From assembly GCF_014836595.1 (NCBI RefSeq), contig NZ_JACSQO010000002.1, forward strand, positions 310,001-374,000: a DNA stretch of 64,000 nucleotides, given 5' to 3'. The position numbers were made by a program, and so were the translations under genes. The stretch is from Psychrobacillus faecigallinarum (GTDB lineage: Bacteria > Bacillota > Bacilli > Bacillales_A > Planococcaceae). The notes below the pieces were generated by a model. That model was not told where the DNA came from. It made no database searches and saw only the letters and a program-made list of their open reading frames with translations. Shown here piece after piece: positions 28,696-37,787 of the stretch (position 1 is the stretch's first letter; each line of letters begins with the position of its first letter).

Positions 28696-29736
28696 ATGAA
28701 GTACGATATGACAAAGCTATTAGAAAGAGCATTTCAGATAAAAGCATCAGATCTTCATTTAACCGTAGGGCTACCACCAGTTTATCGTAGAAATGGAAAG
28801 CTGGAAAACTATGGCGACGCTATTTTGGATAAAAATGATACTAAAGAAATTGTTAAAGAATTATTAACTACTGAAATGCAGCATGAGCTTAACGGCAAAG
28901 GTGAACTCGATTTCAGCTATTCTTTAGTTAATTTATGCCGATTCCGAATAAATGCTTATCATCAGCAAGGGAATCTAGCGATTGCTATAAGAATGATTGA
29001 GTATCAAATTCCTACGATCGAAGAGTTAGGGATGCCAGATGTACTGTATACCTTGGCTGAGAAGCCTCAAGGACTAATATTAGTGACAGGACCTACTGGT
29101 TCAGGGAAATCTACAACATTAGCATCTATGCTAGATTATATTAATACTAATACCTCAAAACATATTATTACTTTAGAGGACCCGATTGAATATGTACATG
29201 AGCATAAAAAATCAATTATAAATCAAAGAGAAGTAGGGTCAGATACAAATAGTTTTGCAAATGGTCTTCGTGCAGCATTGAGACAGGACCCTGACGTAAT
29301 ATTAGTTGGAGAAATGAGAGACTTAGAAACGATTTCTACAGCAATCACTGCAGCTGAGACAGGGCATTTGGTAATGGCAACTTTACATACTAGTAGTGCA
29401 CCAACTACTATTGATCGGATTATTGATGTATTTCCTCCCCATCAACAGGGACAAATTCGAGTTCAACTAGCGAATGTATTGCAAGGAATTATCTCCCAAC
29501 GGCTTTTCATTAGACAGGATGAATTAGGTAGAGTGGCTGCCACTGAGGTATTAATACAGACATCATCAGTAGCTAATCTTATTAGAAATGAAAAAATACA
29601 CCAAATACAAAATGTTATGCAAACTAGTAGAGCACTAGGGATGCATACACTTGAAAACTCCATCCAACAACTAGTGAGCACAGGTACAATTACCTTTGAG
29701 GTGGCTAAGCCATATATGAATGTAGGTGACTATTAA
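28696..29736 (+). CDS. pilT: type IV pilus retraction ATPase PilT
   Basis: 346 aa, starting at ATG 28696 six bases after GAGGTGA. The N-terminal PAS-like domain begins MTKLLERAFQIKASDLHLTVG. The motor has Walker A GPTGSGKSTTLAS, Asp box LEDPIEYVHEHKKS, Walker B ILVGEMRDLET, and the AIRMIEYQIP segment typical of PilT. PilT depolymerises pili, giving twitching or DNA uptake force. Its presence argues for a retractable type IV pilus rather than only a competence pseudopilus, because B. subtilis com loci lack PilT. It overlaps pilC (TAATG). Confidence 0.94.
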   Translation: MKYDMTKLLERAFQIKASDLHLTVGLPPVYRRNGKLENYGDAILDKNDTKEIVKELLTTEMQHELNGKGELDFSYSLVNLCRFRINAYHQQGNLAIAIRMIEYQIPTIEELGMPDVLYTLAEKPQGLILVTGPTGSGKSTTLASMLDYINTNTSKHIITLEDPIEYVHEHKKSIINQREVGSDTNSFANGLRAALRQDPDVILVGEMRDLETISTAITAAETGHLVMATLHTSSAPTTIDRIIDVFPPHQQGQIRVQLANVLQGIISQRLFIRQDELGRVAATEVLIQTSSVANLIRNEKIHQIQNVMQTSRALGMHTLENSIQQLVSTGTITFEVAKPYMNVGDY

Positions 29737-30941
29737 TGGTCGTTTATAAATATGTTGGGAGAACCTCTAGAGGGACGATTAAAAAAGGAATTGTAGATGC
29801 TACTAATAAACAGATGGCCATTACTAGACTTCGTTCTCAGGGAATTAATCCGCGAGAAATTGAAGAATCTAAAAGTGTTCTTCATAAGGAATTATCTTTT
29901 GGTGGAAAGGTAAAAAATCAAGATTTTGTTATTTATAGCAGACAGTTTGCAACTCTAATTAGAGCTGGTGTCTCGATTTTGGAATCTACAAAGATATTAG
30001 CAGAGCAAACATCGAGTAAGCCATTAAAGAAAGGTCTGCAGGCGGTTGAGGAGGATGTGAGATCAGGTTTATCTTTTTCTGATGCAGCATCCAAAAAACC
30101 TAAAGTTTTCCCAGTACTTTTCGTCAATATGATCAGAGCCGGTGAAGCGACAGGTAATTTAGACGAAGCATTAGATAGGTTAGCTTTTTCATATGAAAAA
30201 CAATTTAACTTAAAGAAGAAGGTTCAGTCTACTTTAGCCTATCCGCTTATATTGTTGTTTTTAACAATAGTCGTATCTGTGTTTTTAATGCTTACTATTG
30301 TTCCGCAATTTGTCTCGATGTTCGATGATTTGGGCGCGGATCTTCCGCTAATTACGAAAGTTGTAATGTCTTTAAGTGAATCCTTACAGTCCTCTTGGTA
30401 TATATTCTTGCTTATAATTTTGCTCTTCGGAATTATTGTAAATTATTTATATCAAAATAACGAAAAGTTCAACTATGGGTTCCACTTAATTTTGTTGAAG
30501 CTACCGATATTCGGAAAGCTACTTCAAAAATCTGCAATTGCTAGAATGACCAGAACGCTTTCCTCATTGTTCAGCAGTGCTGTTCCAATTTTACATGCCT
30601 TGTCTATTGTGGAGAACGTTATTGGCAACCCTGTTGTTGCAAAAGTAGTAAGGGAATCTCGTACTAGTCTTGAACAGGGTAGTACGCTTTCAGCACCACT
30701 AGCTAAAAGCTGGATATTCCCTCCACTTGTAACACAGATGACCTCCATTGGCGAATCGACTGGTTCTTTGGATTATATGCTTGAAAAAATTGCAGACTTC
30801 TACGAGGATGATGTAGATCGGACTGTAGACACGTTAAAATCAATGATAGAACCATTAATGATTGTATTTTTAGCAGGTGTAGTTGGAACGATCGTAATGG
30901 CAATCATGGTGCCGATGTTTAGCATGTACGAGCAAATTTAG
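29736..30941 (+). CDS. pilC: type IV pilus inner-membrane platform protein PilC
   Basis: 401 aa GspF/PilC-family polytopic protein with two repeated T2SSF domains (about 65-190 and 270-395). The signatures QFATLIRAGVSI and IRAGEATGNLDEAL are in the first, and MTSIGESTGSLDYMLEKIADFYEDDVD in the second. Three transmembrane segments fit this family. It couples PilB and PilT to pilin transfer. The ATG overlaps the pilT stop. Confidence 0.94.
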   Translation: MVVYKYVGRTSRGTIKKGIVDATNKQMAITRLRSQGINPREIEESKSVLHKELSFGGKVKNQDFVIYSRQFATLIRAGVSILESTKILAEQTSSKPLKKGLQAVEEDVRSGLSFSDAASKKPKVFPVLFVNMIRAGEATGNLDEALDRLAFSYEKQFNLKKKVQSTLAYPLILLFLTIVVSVFLMLTIVPQFVSMFDDLGADLPLITKVVMSLSESLQSSWYIFLLIILLFGIIVNYLYQNNEKFNYGFHLILLKLPIFGKLLQKSAIARMTRTLSSLFSSAVPILHALSIVENVIGNPVVAKVVRESRTSLEQGSTLSAPLAKSWIFPPLVTQMTSIGESTGSLDYMLEKIADFYEDDVDRTVDTLKSMIEPLMIVFLAGVVGTIVMAIMVPMFSMYEQI

Positions 30942-30972
30942 AAGGTTTTCATTTAAAGGAGGTGAAAAGTTC

Positions 30973-31455
30973 ATGACGAACGAATCAAAAAAACATACAA
31001 GCAAAGGGGATAATAAAATGAAAAAAATGAAGCAATTATTAAAAAATCAAAAGGGTTTAACATTAGTTGAGCTTTTAGCAGTAATCGTAATTCTAGCTAT
31101 TGTAGCTGCAATAGCAGTACCAGCAATCGGGAACATAATAGAGAACAGTAGATATAATGCAGTTAAAGCAGACGCAACTAATGTTTTAAGTGCTGCTCAG
31201 TTGTATTTTACAGATGAAGCTTCAGAAACAGAAGTGGATGTAACAACTTTAAAAAACCAGAATTACTTAGAGTCAGAAGGGAAAATACCAACTGCAACAA
31301 AAATTACAAAAGCTAAACCTAATACCATTACAACTACCGCTATAGATTATTCTGGCGGTAAAACAGTTACTTTTTCTACAGCTTCTTTAAAACAAATAAA
31401 TGATGATGATCAAAAGGGTAGTGAAGCAGGTAATAAAACTGTACCAAAACCATGA
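30973..31455 (+). CDS. pilA: major type IV pilin
   Basis: 160 aa from ATG 30973, or 145 aa from ATG 31018. Both have good ribosome binding sites (AAAGGAGGTGA before the first, AAAGGGG before the second). The prepilin site is KNQKG followed by LTLVELLAVIVILAIVAAIAVPAIG, with Glu at mature position 5. The mature protein is about 133 aa, short like ComGC-type Gram-positive pilins, with a Thr/Lys-rich C-terminus and no Cys pair. It is probably the main fibre subunit, being the only pilin in the assembly operon and followed by a very strong hairpin. The symbol is by role. Confidence 0.88.
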   Translation: MTNESKKHTSKGDNKMKKMKQLLKNQKGLTLVELLAVIVILAIVAAIAVPAIGNIIENSRYNAVKADATNVLSAAQLYFTDEASETEVDVTTLKNQNYLESEGKIPTATKITKAKPNTITTTAIDYSGGKTVTFSTASLKQINDDDQKGSEAGNKTVPKP

Positions 31456-31465
31456 TAAAAAAACT

Positions 31466-31508
31466 CTAACTACAGCAGCTAAATGCTGCTGTAGTTAGTT
31501 TATCATTT
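31466..31508 (+). terminator. strong hairpin after the pilin gene
   Basis: Perfect 14-bp stem CTAACTACAGCAGC / GCTGCTGTAGTTAG with loop TAAAT, then TTTATCATTT. The T tail is interrupted, so partial termination or 3'-end stabilisation of the pilin mRNA is likely. Confidence 0.75.
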
Positions 31509-31573
31509 AAGTCAATGAATCTTCGTTGCCTTAAATAATAAACTAATACTGGTCATACATAGGGGTGAAAAAA

Positions 31574-32554
31574 ATGTTTAATAGATTCAAGAAAAAATCA
31601 AAGCGATATATTGCTTTTGATGTGAATGAGTACTTAATTAGAGCCATCGTAATGAATACATCAGACATTAAGCAGGCTACTATATACGAATACCCGCTAA
31701 ATAGTGGAATTTTTGAAGGAGACATTTTAGTAGATGAAATGGCTCTTTATGACATATTGAAAAAGCTAGTTCAAGAGTGGGCAGTAAAGCGATATGACGT
31801 TCGCTTTTTTGTGCCAGATAGCTCAGTGATGATGAAGTCCTTCGAACACCCATCGGATGTGTCAACTGAAAAGTTAAAGTCATATGTAGAGATGGAGTTA
31901 GGGAGAACAATCCACTTACCTTTCAATCAACCATTAATTGACGTTTATGATTATTTACCAAACGATGGAGAGGCAACTCTTTTTGCTGCACCGTCTGAGG
32001 AAATAAATAAGTTAGCCGGTTTATTGGACGATTTATCACTTCACCCTACAATTGCAGATGTAAGACCACTATCATCCATTCGTTTTTTTGAGAAGACTAT
32101 AGGCCTTGCTAAGGGAAAAAGTTACTTAATATCAGAATGGGCTTTAGATGGTGTTTCCATTAGTATTTACATGGATGGAAAAGTTGAGTTTTTGCGCCAT
32201 CAATCAATCGACATTTCGAAGGAAAAATGGAATTTTATTTTAGATAATAACCAACAACAATTTACTTATAACGGTAATATTGAAGAGTATCGTGGACAAC
32301 TTTTAGATCAAATAGCTGAATTAGACCGAATACTAAACTTCTATCGTTTTTCCTTATATAAAGGGGAAAGGGCCGTAGATGAAATTATTGTCTTTGGGTG
32401 TTCACCAGAGATGGATTATATTGTTTCTGAAATGAGGTCAAGCTTTAATACACCGATTCAAAATATAAATGACGGAAAAGTTCAAGTATTTCATGCAAAC
32501 TTCTCTTCTAAAGATATTCCACTTATTGGACTGATATATAGGGAGGAACAATAA
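31574..32554 (+). CDS. pilM: type IV pilus assembly protein PilM
   Basis: 326 aa from ATG 31574, with AGGGGTG upstream. Actin-like ASKHA-fold cytoplasmic ATPase that binds the PilN N-terminus. The opening (KRYIAFDVNEYLIRAIVM) is the phosphate-1 strand, YVEMELGRTIHLPF is typical of PilM, and VDEIIVFGCSPEMD lies in the C-terminal nucleotide-binding lobe. It overlaps pilN by one base (TAATG). Confidence 0.88.
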   Translation: MFNRFKKKSKRYIAFDVNEYLIRAIVMNTSDIKQATIYEYPLNSGIFEGDILVDEMALYDILKKLVQEWAVKRYDVRFFVPDSSVMMKSFEHPSDVSTEKLKSYVEMELGRTIHLPFNQPLIDVYDYLPNDGEATLFAAPSEEINKLAGLLDDLSLHPTIADVRPLSSIRFFEKTIGLAKGKSYLISEWALDGVSISIYMDGKVEFLRHQSIDISKEKWNFILDNNQQQFTYNGNIEEYRGQLLDQIAELDRILNFYRFSLYKGERAVDEIIVFGCSPEMDYIVSEMRSSFNTPIQNINDGKVQVFHANFSSKDIPLIGLIYREEQ

Positions 32555-33135
32555 TGGAAATAAATTTATTGCCTGAAAGAGAAAGAAAGAAATCTAACAC
32601 TATATTGATTTTTGCCATAAGTTTCATTTTATTTATCACGATATTATTATGGTTTTTTATTCAATATATTACATTAACAAGAGATATTGAGACTTTAAGT
32701 TCTGATGAGGCGTATTCTTTAGAAGAACAGGAGGATTTGACTACTAATTTAGAAGCTGTGAAGACTTCGAGTGAAGGGGATTTGAAAGCTTCTGTTTCAT
32801 TTGCTGAGAATATTTCATATCCTGTAAGTCCATTACTTATAGAGGTCAATTCTTTATTGGAGAAACATACATATCTTAGAAAATATGAGTTTTTAGAGCA
32901 ACAAATCACGCTTACCTTGGATGTCGAAACAATGAGCACCATATCTAGATTGGTTACGAACCTTTCAGCAAGCGAATATTTTAACGATATAAAGGTACAA
33001 AGTGTTACTAGCTTTGACATAGATAGCTCGACAGAGGAAAACAAAGTATACTTCGAAATAATTCCAAGATATTCGGCAGAATTAACTTTAGAAATTGATT
33101 CCGTTTATTTGAAAAATGGTGGTGTAACTCCATGA
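32554..33135 (+). CDS. pilN: type IV pilus assembly protein PilN
   Basis: 193 aa. The N-terminal MEINLLPERERKK is the hallmark PilN peptide that docks in PilM. One transmembrane helix follows (about 16-40), then a coiled-coil and an extracytoplasmic ferredoxin-like domain. It overlaps pilM and pilO by short ATG/stop overlaps, so the three are translated together. In a Gram-positive this trimer forms the alignment complex without an outer-membrane secretin. Confidence 0.88.
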   Translation: MEINLLPERERKKSNTILIFAISFILFITILLWFFIQYITLTRDIETLSSDEAYSLEEQEDLTTNLEAVKTSSEGDLKASVSFAENISYPVSPLLIEVNSLLEKHTYLRKYEFLEQQITLTLDVETMSTISRLVTNLSASEYFNDIKVQSVTSFDIDSSTEENKVYFEIIPRYSAELTLEIDSVYLKNGGVTP

Positions 33136-33857
33136 ATGAACTTGTAAGTAATAAAAAAAATGCTGTTATTTTGATTGGATTAGTTATAGTTCTGTTATTA
33201 TTTGCGTTATATTATTTTCTACTTTCTCCTTTAAAAAGTGAAAGAGAAACTAAAGAGGTTTCTGTAAAAGTGCTTGAGGGAGAGGTTAAAGCTTTAAGAG
33301 AGGAATATAACACTTTTCAGCTAGAAGCAGACTCAGATGATAATGTTTTCAAGATGAAAGTCAAGATTCCATTAGAACGTGAATTAGATGAACTATTGCT
33401 CTCTCTAGAGGAAGTAGAACTACTGAGTGACTCTAAAATAGAGTCCATTGAATTTAATAACTATGATGGAATAATAGATGAGACACAATTAGCCCAATAC
33501 CCTGTTGAAGAAATTGAAGAGGACACAGAAACTGGAGAAGAAGAGAGCGGTGAAGCTACGGATCAAGCAGATGCAATAGAAGCTTCAGAAGAAAATTTGG
33601 AGGAACCTCCGATATCTCCAGTTGCAGATACCGCATTACCAGGTAATTTAAAGCTTATTACCTTCAACGTCTCTGTTTTAACTAAAAATTATGATCAATT
33701 AGTGCTATTAATAGAAGAGATTGAAAATATGGAAAGGGTAGTTCGCGTAGATCAAATAATAATGGATGCACCAGGAGAAGAAGATTTGCTTAATGAAGAA
33801 TTACCTACTGCTACATCTGCTACTATTCAATTAACTACATTTTTTCATAAAGAATAA
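33132..33857 (+). CDS. pilO: PilO-like pilus alignment protein
   Basis: 241 aa with a short N-terminal cytoplasmic stretch, one transmembrane helix (about 10-30), a coiled-coil (about 35-65) and an acidic, Glu/Asp-rich linker (about 125-165). The C-terminal domain has the pattern FNVSVLTKNYDQLVLLIEEIENMERVV, as in PilO. Identification rests on this layout and on its place after pilM-pilN. The acidic linker seems unusually long. ATGA overlap with pilN. Confidence 0.82.
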   Translation: MNELVSNKKNAVILIGLVIVLLLFALYYFLLSPLKSERETKEVSVKVLEGEVKALREEYNTFQLEADSDDNVFKMKVKIPLERELDELLLSLEEVELLSDSKIESIEFNNYDGIIDETQLAQYPVEEIEEDTETGEEESGEATDQADAIEASEENLEEPPISPVADTALPGNLKLITFNVSVLTKNYDQLVLLIEEIENMERVVRVDQIIMDAPGEEDLLNEELPTATSATIQLTTFFHKE

Positions 33858-33902
33858 GTAAATTTCTCTAAAGGGGTTAATTACTTTTTGTTTGTAGCAA
33901 CA

Positions 33903-33957
33903 AGCAGTAACTCCCGGGTAAGTGGAAATACCAAAATTTTTGTTACAAGCTTTTTTC
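33903..33957 (+). terminator. possible terminator with structured loop after pilO
   Basis: AGCAGTAAC pairs with GTTACAAGCT around a 30-nt loop that contains its own small hairpin (GGTA / TACC), followed by TTTTTTC. It lies between pilO and the second cyclase gene. It could also be a structured 5' leader, but no known riboswitch core was recognised. Confidence 0.4.
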
Positions 33958-34024
33958 TTAAGAAGGTATGTAGAGCCGTTTCCTCATTTTAATAGATAAT
34001 AAAGCATGGATTGGAAGAATATAT

Positions 34025-35584
34025 ATGTCGATATCTCAAGTGTGTATTTATATAGCTGTATATATCTTTCCGGCCCTATTTTTGTTTGGTTTAGCATGTG
34101 TCGTAATGTCCCGGCAGTCAAGGCGGCTGGAAAATAGATTGGTAGCTGCCATTTTGACAACCTACAGTATCTTTTTTTTCATCGAGTTCTTTCGGCATCT
34201 TCTCCCCATTGAATATAGCTCTCCAATATCGGGGGTTGTTTTTAGCCTTATTGGTTTGTTAATAGTGGGGTTCTCCTTTCATTTGTATATCCATGTTGCC
34301 AACATACAAAAGCGGTTACATAAGTTTGGTTATCCATTTATCTTTTATTTCCCTCTTTTATTGATGCTGGTTGTTCAAGTTCTTTTATTGGGAGAGCTTC
34401 CTTCTTTTATACATGAGCATAAAGGTATTTGGTATGTGCCTGTATTTAACGGTGTATATTACACCATGTTGACCTTTTCAGGTATCTTGAATATCTCGAT
34501 GTTAGTAATTTTATTACTCGGGTTGCGTAAGGCGAAGAATATACAGCGACACAAAATGTTACATTTCTTGATAGTTTGCACGGTATTATCTCTTACAATA
34601 AAGATTGGGCTGGGATATCCAAATTTTGGAGAGTATATACCACCTTATCCGTTTCTCTACGAAGGAATCGTATTTTCTGTTTTTATCGCATTTTCCTTCC
34701 TGCATAATGATTTGTTACCGAATATATCGAGGCGTTACCGAACACTGTTCGATATTAGTCCTATTCCTATCATAATTGTAGATGGAAACTTAGATATATT
34801 AGAGATTAATAAACAAGGCAGATTCCTCCTTAATATGAGTGATAGTATAGATAAGAACTTGCTGAAATATGCTCAGACGGATCATAACAAAAATGTAGTT
34901 CGGAGGCTAATTTACGAACTTCAACAAACAGGAACGCTTCGAGATTACCCCTTAGCATTAGATAATCTATTTATGGATGGAATCTTACATTTTTCTATAG
35001 ATGCTAAGTATGTAGTCACGGGTAAGGAAAGAACATACTACGCTATGCTTCGAGATGTAACTAGCGAGGTTGAAAAGGAAAAGATGATTATGCATATGGC
35101 CTACCATGATGTGCTTACGGATTTGCATAATCGGGCATTTTTTGTCACTCATATTAACAAGAGACTCATAGAGTTATCAAGAAGACCATCAATTGAGGCA
35201 TATTTTATTTTGCTAGATTTAAATCATTTTAAAACGATTAATGATAGCTTTGGTCACAATATTGGGGATCAGGTGCTCCAATATACTGCGGAATTATTAA
35301 AAGATGCAGTAAGTGAAAGAGATTTAATAGCACGTTTTGGTGGCGATGAATTTGTATTATTTTTAGACAATTTTCCATCGCGTGAAGTATTTGACGCTTG
35401 GCTCTTGAGATTGCGTAGAACATTTAGCGAAAATAAATTTACATATAATAATATTCAGATTGAGATAACACCAAGTATCGGAGTATCCTTTTGCCCCGAT
35501 CAAGGAGTAACTTTTGAGGATCTTTTTCACGAAGCTGACTTGAATATGTACGAAGATAAAGAAAGCTTAAAAAGCAGGAAATAG
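34025..35584 (+). CDS. membrane diguanylate cyclase (TM-PAS-GGDEF)
   Basis: 519 aa. About seven hydrophobic segments (1-225, 7TM-type input region) are followed by a PAS-like domain (RTLFDISPIPIIIVDGNLDILEINKQG, about 238-345) and a GGDEF domain (about 350-515). The active site RFGGDEFVLFL and the metal motif LDLNHFKTIND are intact. There is no RxxD inhibitory site at the expected place (SERD there). Only 9 bases separate its stop from the prepilin peptidase gene, so it is cotranscribed with a pilus gene. It is probably a c-di-GMP source for pilus control. Confidence 0.87.
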   Translation: MSISQVCIYIAVYIFPALFLFGLACVVMSRQSRRLENRLVAAILTTYSIFFFIEFFRHLLPIEYSSPISGVVFSLIGLLIVGFSFHLYIHVANIQKRLHKFGYPFIFYFPLLLMLVVQVLLLGELPSFIHEHKGIWYVPVFNGVYYTMLTFSGILNISMLVILLLGLRKAKNIQRHKMLHFLIVCTVLSLTIKIGLGYPNFGEYIPPYPFLYEGIVFSVFIAFSFLHNDLLPNISRRYRTLFDISPIPIIIVDGNLDILEINKQGRFLLNMSDSIDKNLLKYAQTDHNKNVVRRLIYELQQTGTLRDYPLALDNLFMDGILHFSIDAKYVVTGKERTYYAMLRDVTSEVEKEKMIMHMAYHDVLTDLHNRAFFVTHINKRLIELSRRPSIEAYFILLDLNHFKTINDSFGHNIGDQVLQYTAELLKDAVSERDLIARFGGDEFVLFLDNFPSREVFDAWLLRLRRTFSENKFTYNNIQIEITPSIGVSFCPDQGVTFEDLFHEADLNMYEDKESLKSRK

Positions 35585-35593
35585 GGTGTTTGG

Positions 35594-36349
35594 ATGGAAA
35601 TAGTAATTGCAGTGTTGATTTTTGTATATGGATTGATTTTTGGCTCCTTTTACAATGTGGTTGGTCTAAGAGTACCTAAGGGTGAGTCTATTGTTCGGCC
35701 ACCTTCTCATTGCACTATATGTAATAGAAATTTAACAGCAAGAGACTTAGTGCCTGTATTTTCTTATGTCTTTTTGAAGGGGAAATGTCGAGGTTGTGGA
35801 ACTAAAATCCATTGGGTATACCCTGTTATTGAGCTTTCTACTGGCCTATTTTTTACCTTTGCTTATATTCAGCTTGGTTTTACATGGGAATTGCTTGTTG
35901 CTCTTTTGTTTATTTCGTTATTAATAATTATCACCGTTTCAGATATCGCGTATATGCTTATACCGGATAAAATCCTTTTGTTCTTTTTAATACCATTGGT
36001 GATTGGTAGGTTTTTTTCACCTTTAACGCCGTGGTGGGATAGCATTGTTGGAGCGGTCATTGGGTTCGGGATTTTATTTTTAATCGCTATTGTGTCGAAA
36101 GGAGGAATGGGCGGTGGTGATATTAAGCTGTTTTTCGTCATCGGCCTTGTGTTAGGAACAACTCCTACTTTAGTGACATTATTTTTAGCCTCTATTATTG
36201 GAACTGTGGTTGGGGTTATCACGCTTCGAATCTCTAAGCAAGGTAGAAAAACACCTATTCCATTTGGACCGTCTATTGCAGTTGCCGCTATTATTTCTTA
36301 TTTTTATGCAGAGTCAATTGTCGATTGGTATATCAATTTGTTTTTTTAA
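35594..36349 (+). CDS. comC: prepilin peptidase (type IV leader peptidase)
   Basis: 251 aa integral membrane aspartyl protease and N-methyltransferase that processes all the prepilins of this locus. It has two zinc-type cysteine pairs, CTIC and CRGC (about 41-75). The catalytic aspartates are in TVSDIAYMLIPD and GGGDIKLF, with about seven membrane spans. It stands in the B. subtilis comC position (between folC and spoIIB), but here it closes a complete pilus locus; pilD would be equally apt. A terminator follows. Confidence 0.93.
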   Translation: MEIVIAVLIFVYGLIFGSFYNVVGLRVPKGESIVRPPSHCTICNRNLTARDLVPVFSYVFLKGKCRGCGTKIHWVYPVIELSTGLFFTFAYIQLGFTWELLVALLFISLLIIITVSDIAYMLIPDKILLFFLIPLVIGRFFSPLTPWWDSIVGAVIGFGILFLIAIVSKGGMGGGDIKLFFVIGLVLGTTPTLVTLFLASIIGTVVGVITLRISKQGRKTPIPFGPSIAVAAIISYFYAESIVDWYINLFF

Positions 36350-36362
36350 CTCGATAAATTTT

Positions 36363-36396
36363 AAGGACAGGCCGACAAAGGTCTTGTCCTTTTTTA
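36363..36396 (+). terminator. terminator after the prepilin peptidase gene
   Basis: Stem AAGGACAGG / TCTTGTCCTT (one G-U), loop of about 10 nt, then TTTTTTAT. It closes the pilus locus. Confidence 0.8.
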
Positions 36397-36434
36397 TATG
36401 GTGAATGGTAAAGTGGTCAAAAAGAGGTGATTGT

Positions 36435-37091
36435 ATGCCATTTAGAAAAAAAAATCCTAAAAAAATGGTTTTGCTGGCAGGATTACAAGGACTTGTTATA
36501 GGTGTGGTAGGTGTTTTATTGTTTGGTTTATTTTTGAATATGGCTAACGATCGAAAGTTAGAGGGAGAGGGAAAAGAAAAGAACGAAACAGAGACCCCAG
36601 TAACCGGAAAGGAAAATGCACCCGAGGGAGATAAGATAGATGTATCTGCAAATCCATCGCTGACTTTCAAGGCTAGGCAATATGGAATGTTTTCCACGAA
36701 AGAAAGTGCAATTTCCTTTATGGCAGTTGAGCCATCCTTAGAAAGAGCAGGAATAGTTCAAGCAGAGGGACAGTTTTACATTTGGAGTGATTTATATGTG
36801 AATGAAGTGTCTGCAGTAAGTTCAGAGGCATTGCCTTCATTTGTAAAGAATTTCTATGTATCTACTAGTGCGTGTGAGAATCCAAAAGTTAAAAATTTAA
36901 TGACTCTATTAACAGAAGAAAACTTATCTAAAAATTTTTTTGATTCTATTGCAAGCAAGGATAAATATCCTGAAGACCTAGCAACAATCGTGCAAGCGGT
37001 AACAACGTTTTCAGACAATCCTTCAGTCATCCGACTGCATGTTTTTACACATTATTTGGAACAAAATAATTGTGTAAAATTAAGTTTTTAA
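36435..37091 (+). CDS. spoIIB: SpoIIB-like membrane protein with SPOR-like C-terminus
   Basis: 218 aa from ATG 36435, with AAGAGGTGA upstream. A basic N-terminus is followed by one transmembrane helix (about 13-37), a charged linker, and an extracytoplasmic region whose YGMFSTKESAISFM ... AEGQFYIWSDLY pattern resembles a SPOR domain. It occupies the spoIIB position between comC and maf. SpoIIB helps septal peptidoglycan thinning at engulfment. It is shorter than B. subtilis SpoIIB (332 aa). Assigned by synteny and architecture. Confidence 0.68.
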   Translation: MPFRKKNPKKMVLLAGLQGLVIGVVGVLLFGLFLNMANDRKLEGEGKEKNETETPVTGKENAPEGDKIDVSANPSLTFKARQYGMFSTKESAISFMAVEPSLERAGIVQAEGQFYIWSDLYVNEVSAVSSEALPSFVKNFYVSTSACENPKVKNLMTLLTEENLSKNFFDSIASKDKYPEDLATIVQAVTTFSDNPSVIRLHVFTHYLEQNNCVKLSF

Positions 37092-37184
37092 GCCTGAAAA
37101 CAGTTCAAAATGAAATAGTCGCGTTTTTTATACAATTTTCATTTTCTCCATTATTTTGTATGCTTAGAAAAAGGAGGAGATACA

Positions 37185-37787
37185 ATGAAAGTTATTGCAA
37201 ACAATAAAATTATATTAGCTAGTGAGTCACCGAGAAGAAAGGAGCTTTTCTCTCGATTAGGAGTGCCTTTTGAGGTGAAGGCGTCAGGTATAAAGGAGGA
37301 AATCGAAGGGGAATTACCACCAGAGGAATTTGCTCTAGCAATTGCTACAAAAAAAGCTGATGAAATAGTACAACGAAATAAGGAAGCAATTGTGATTGCA
37401 GCAGACACAACAGTTTACTTAGGAGAAACGTTATTATCTAAGCCTGTAGATAATAATCAGGCGAGAGAGTTTCTTCGGGCTCTGTCCGGCAAAGAGCATA
37501 GGGTAATTACAGGTGTGTCTATTCGCGGAGCAGGTCTGTCAATCGGCTTTGCAGAAACGACAACCGTTACATTTTATGAGCTGACAGATGATCAAATTGA
37601 TGCTTATGTTGCTACAGGAGATTCTCTTGATAAAGCGGGGGCTTATGGGATTCAGACGCTGGGTGGGATGTTTGTAGAAAAGATTAATGGAGACTACAAT
37701 AGTGTGGTAGGTCTACCACTCAGCCGATTGTTCCATACACTTCTTACTTTAAACGTTATCCAAATAGATAAGGAGGATTTTCTATGA
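37185..37787 (+). CDS. maf: Maf nucleoside triphosphate pyrophosphatase
   Basis: 200 aa house-cleaning enzyme that hydrolyses dTTP/UTP and modified nucleotides to monophosphates. The family opening LASESPRRKELF, the metal site AADTTV and GDSLDKAGAYGIQ are intact. In B. subtilis overexpression inhibits septation. A strong AAAAGGAGG precedes the ATG. The stop overlaps the radC start (ATGA). Confidence 0.95.
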   Translation: MKVIANNKIILASESPRRKELFSRLGVPFEVKASGIKEEIEGELPPEEFALAIATKKADEIVQRNKEAIVIAADTTVYLGETLLSKPVDNNQAREFLRALSGKEHRVITGVSIRGAGLSIGFAETTTVTFYELTDDQIDAYVATGDSLDKAGAYGIQTLGGMFVEKINGDYNSVVGLPLSRLFHTLLTLNVIQIDKEDFL

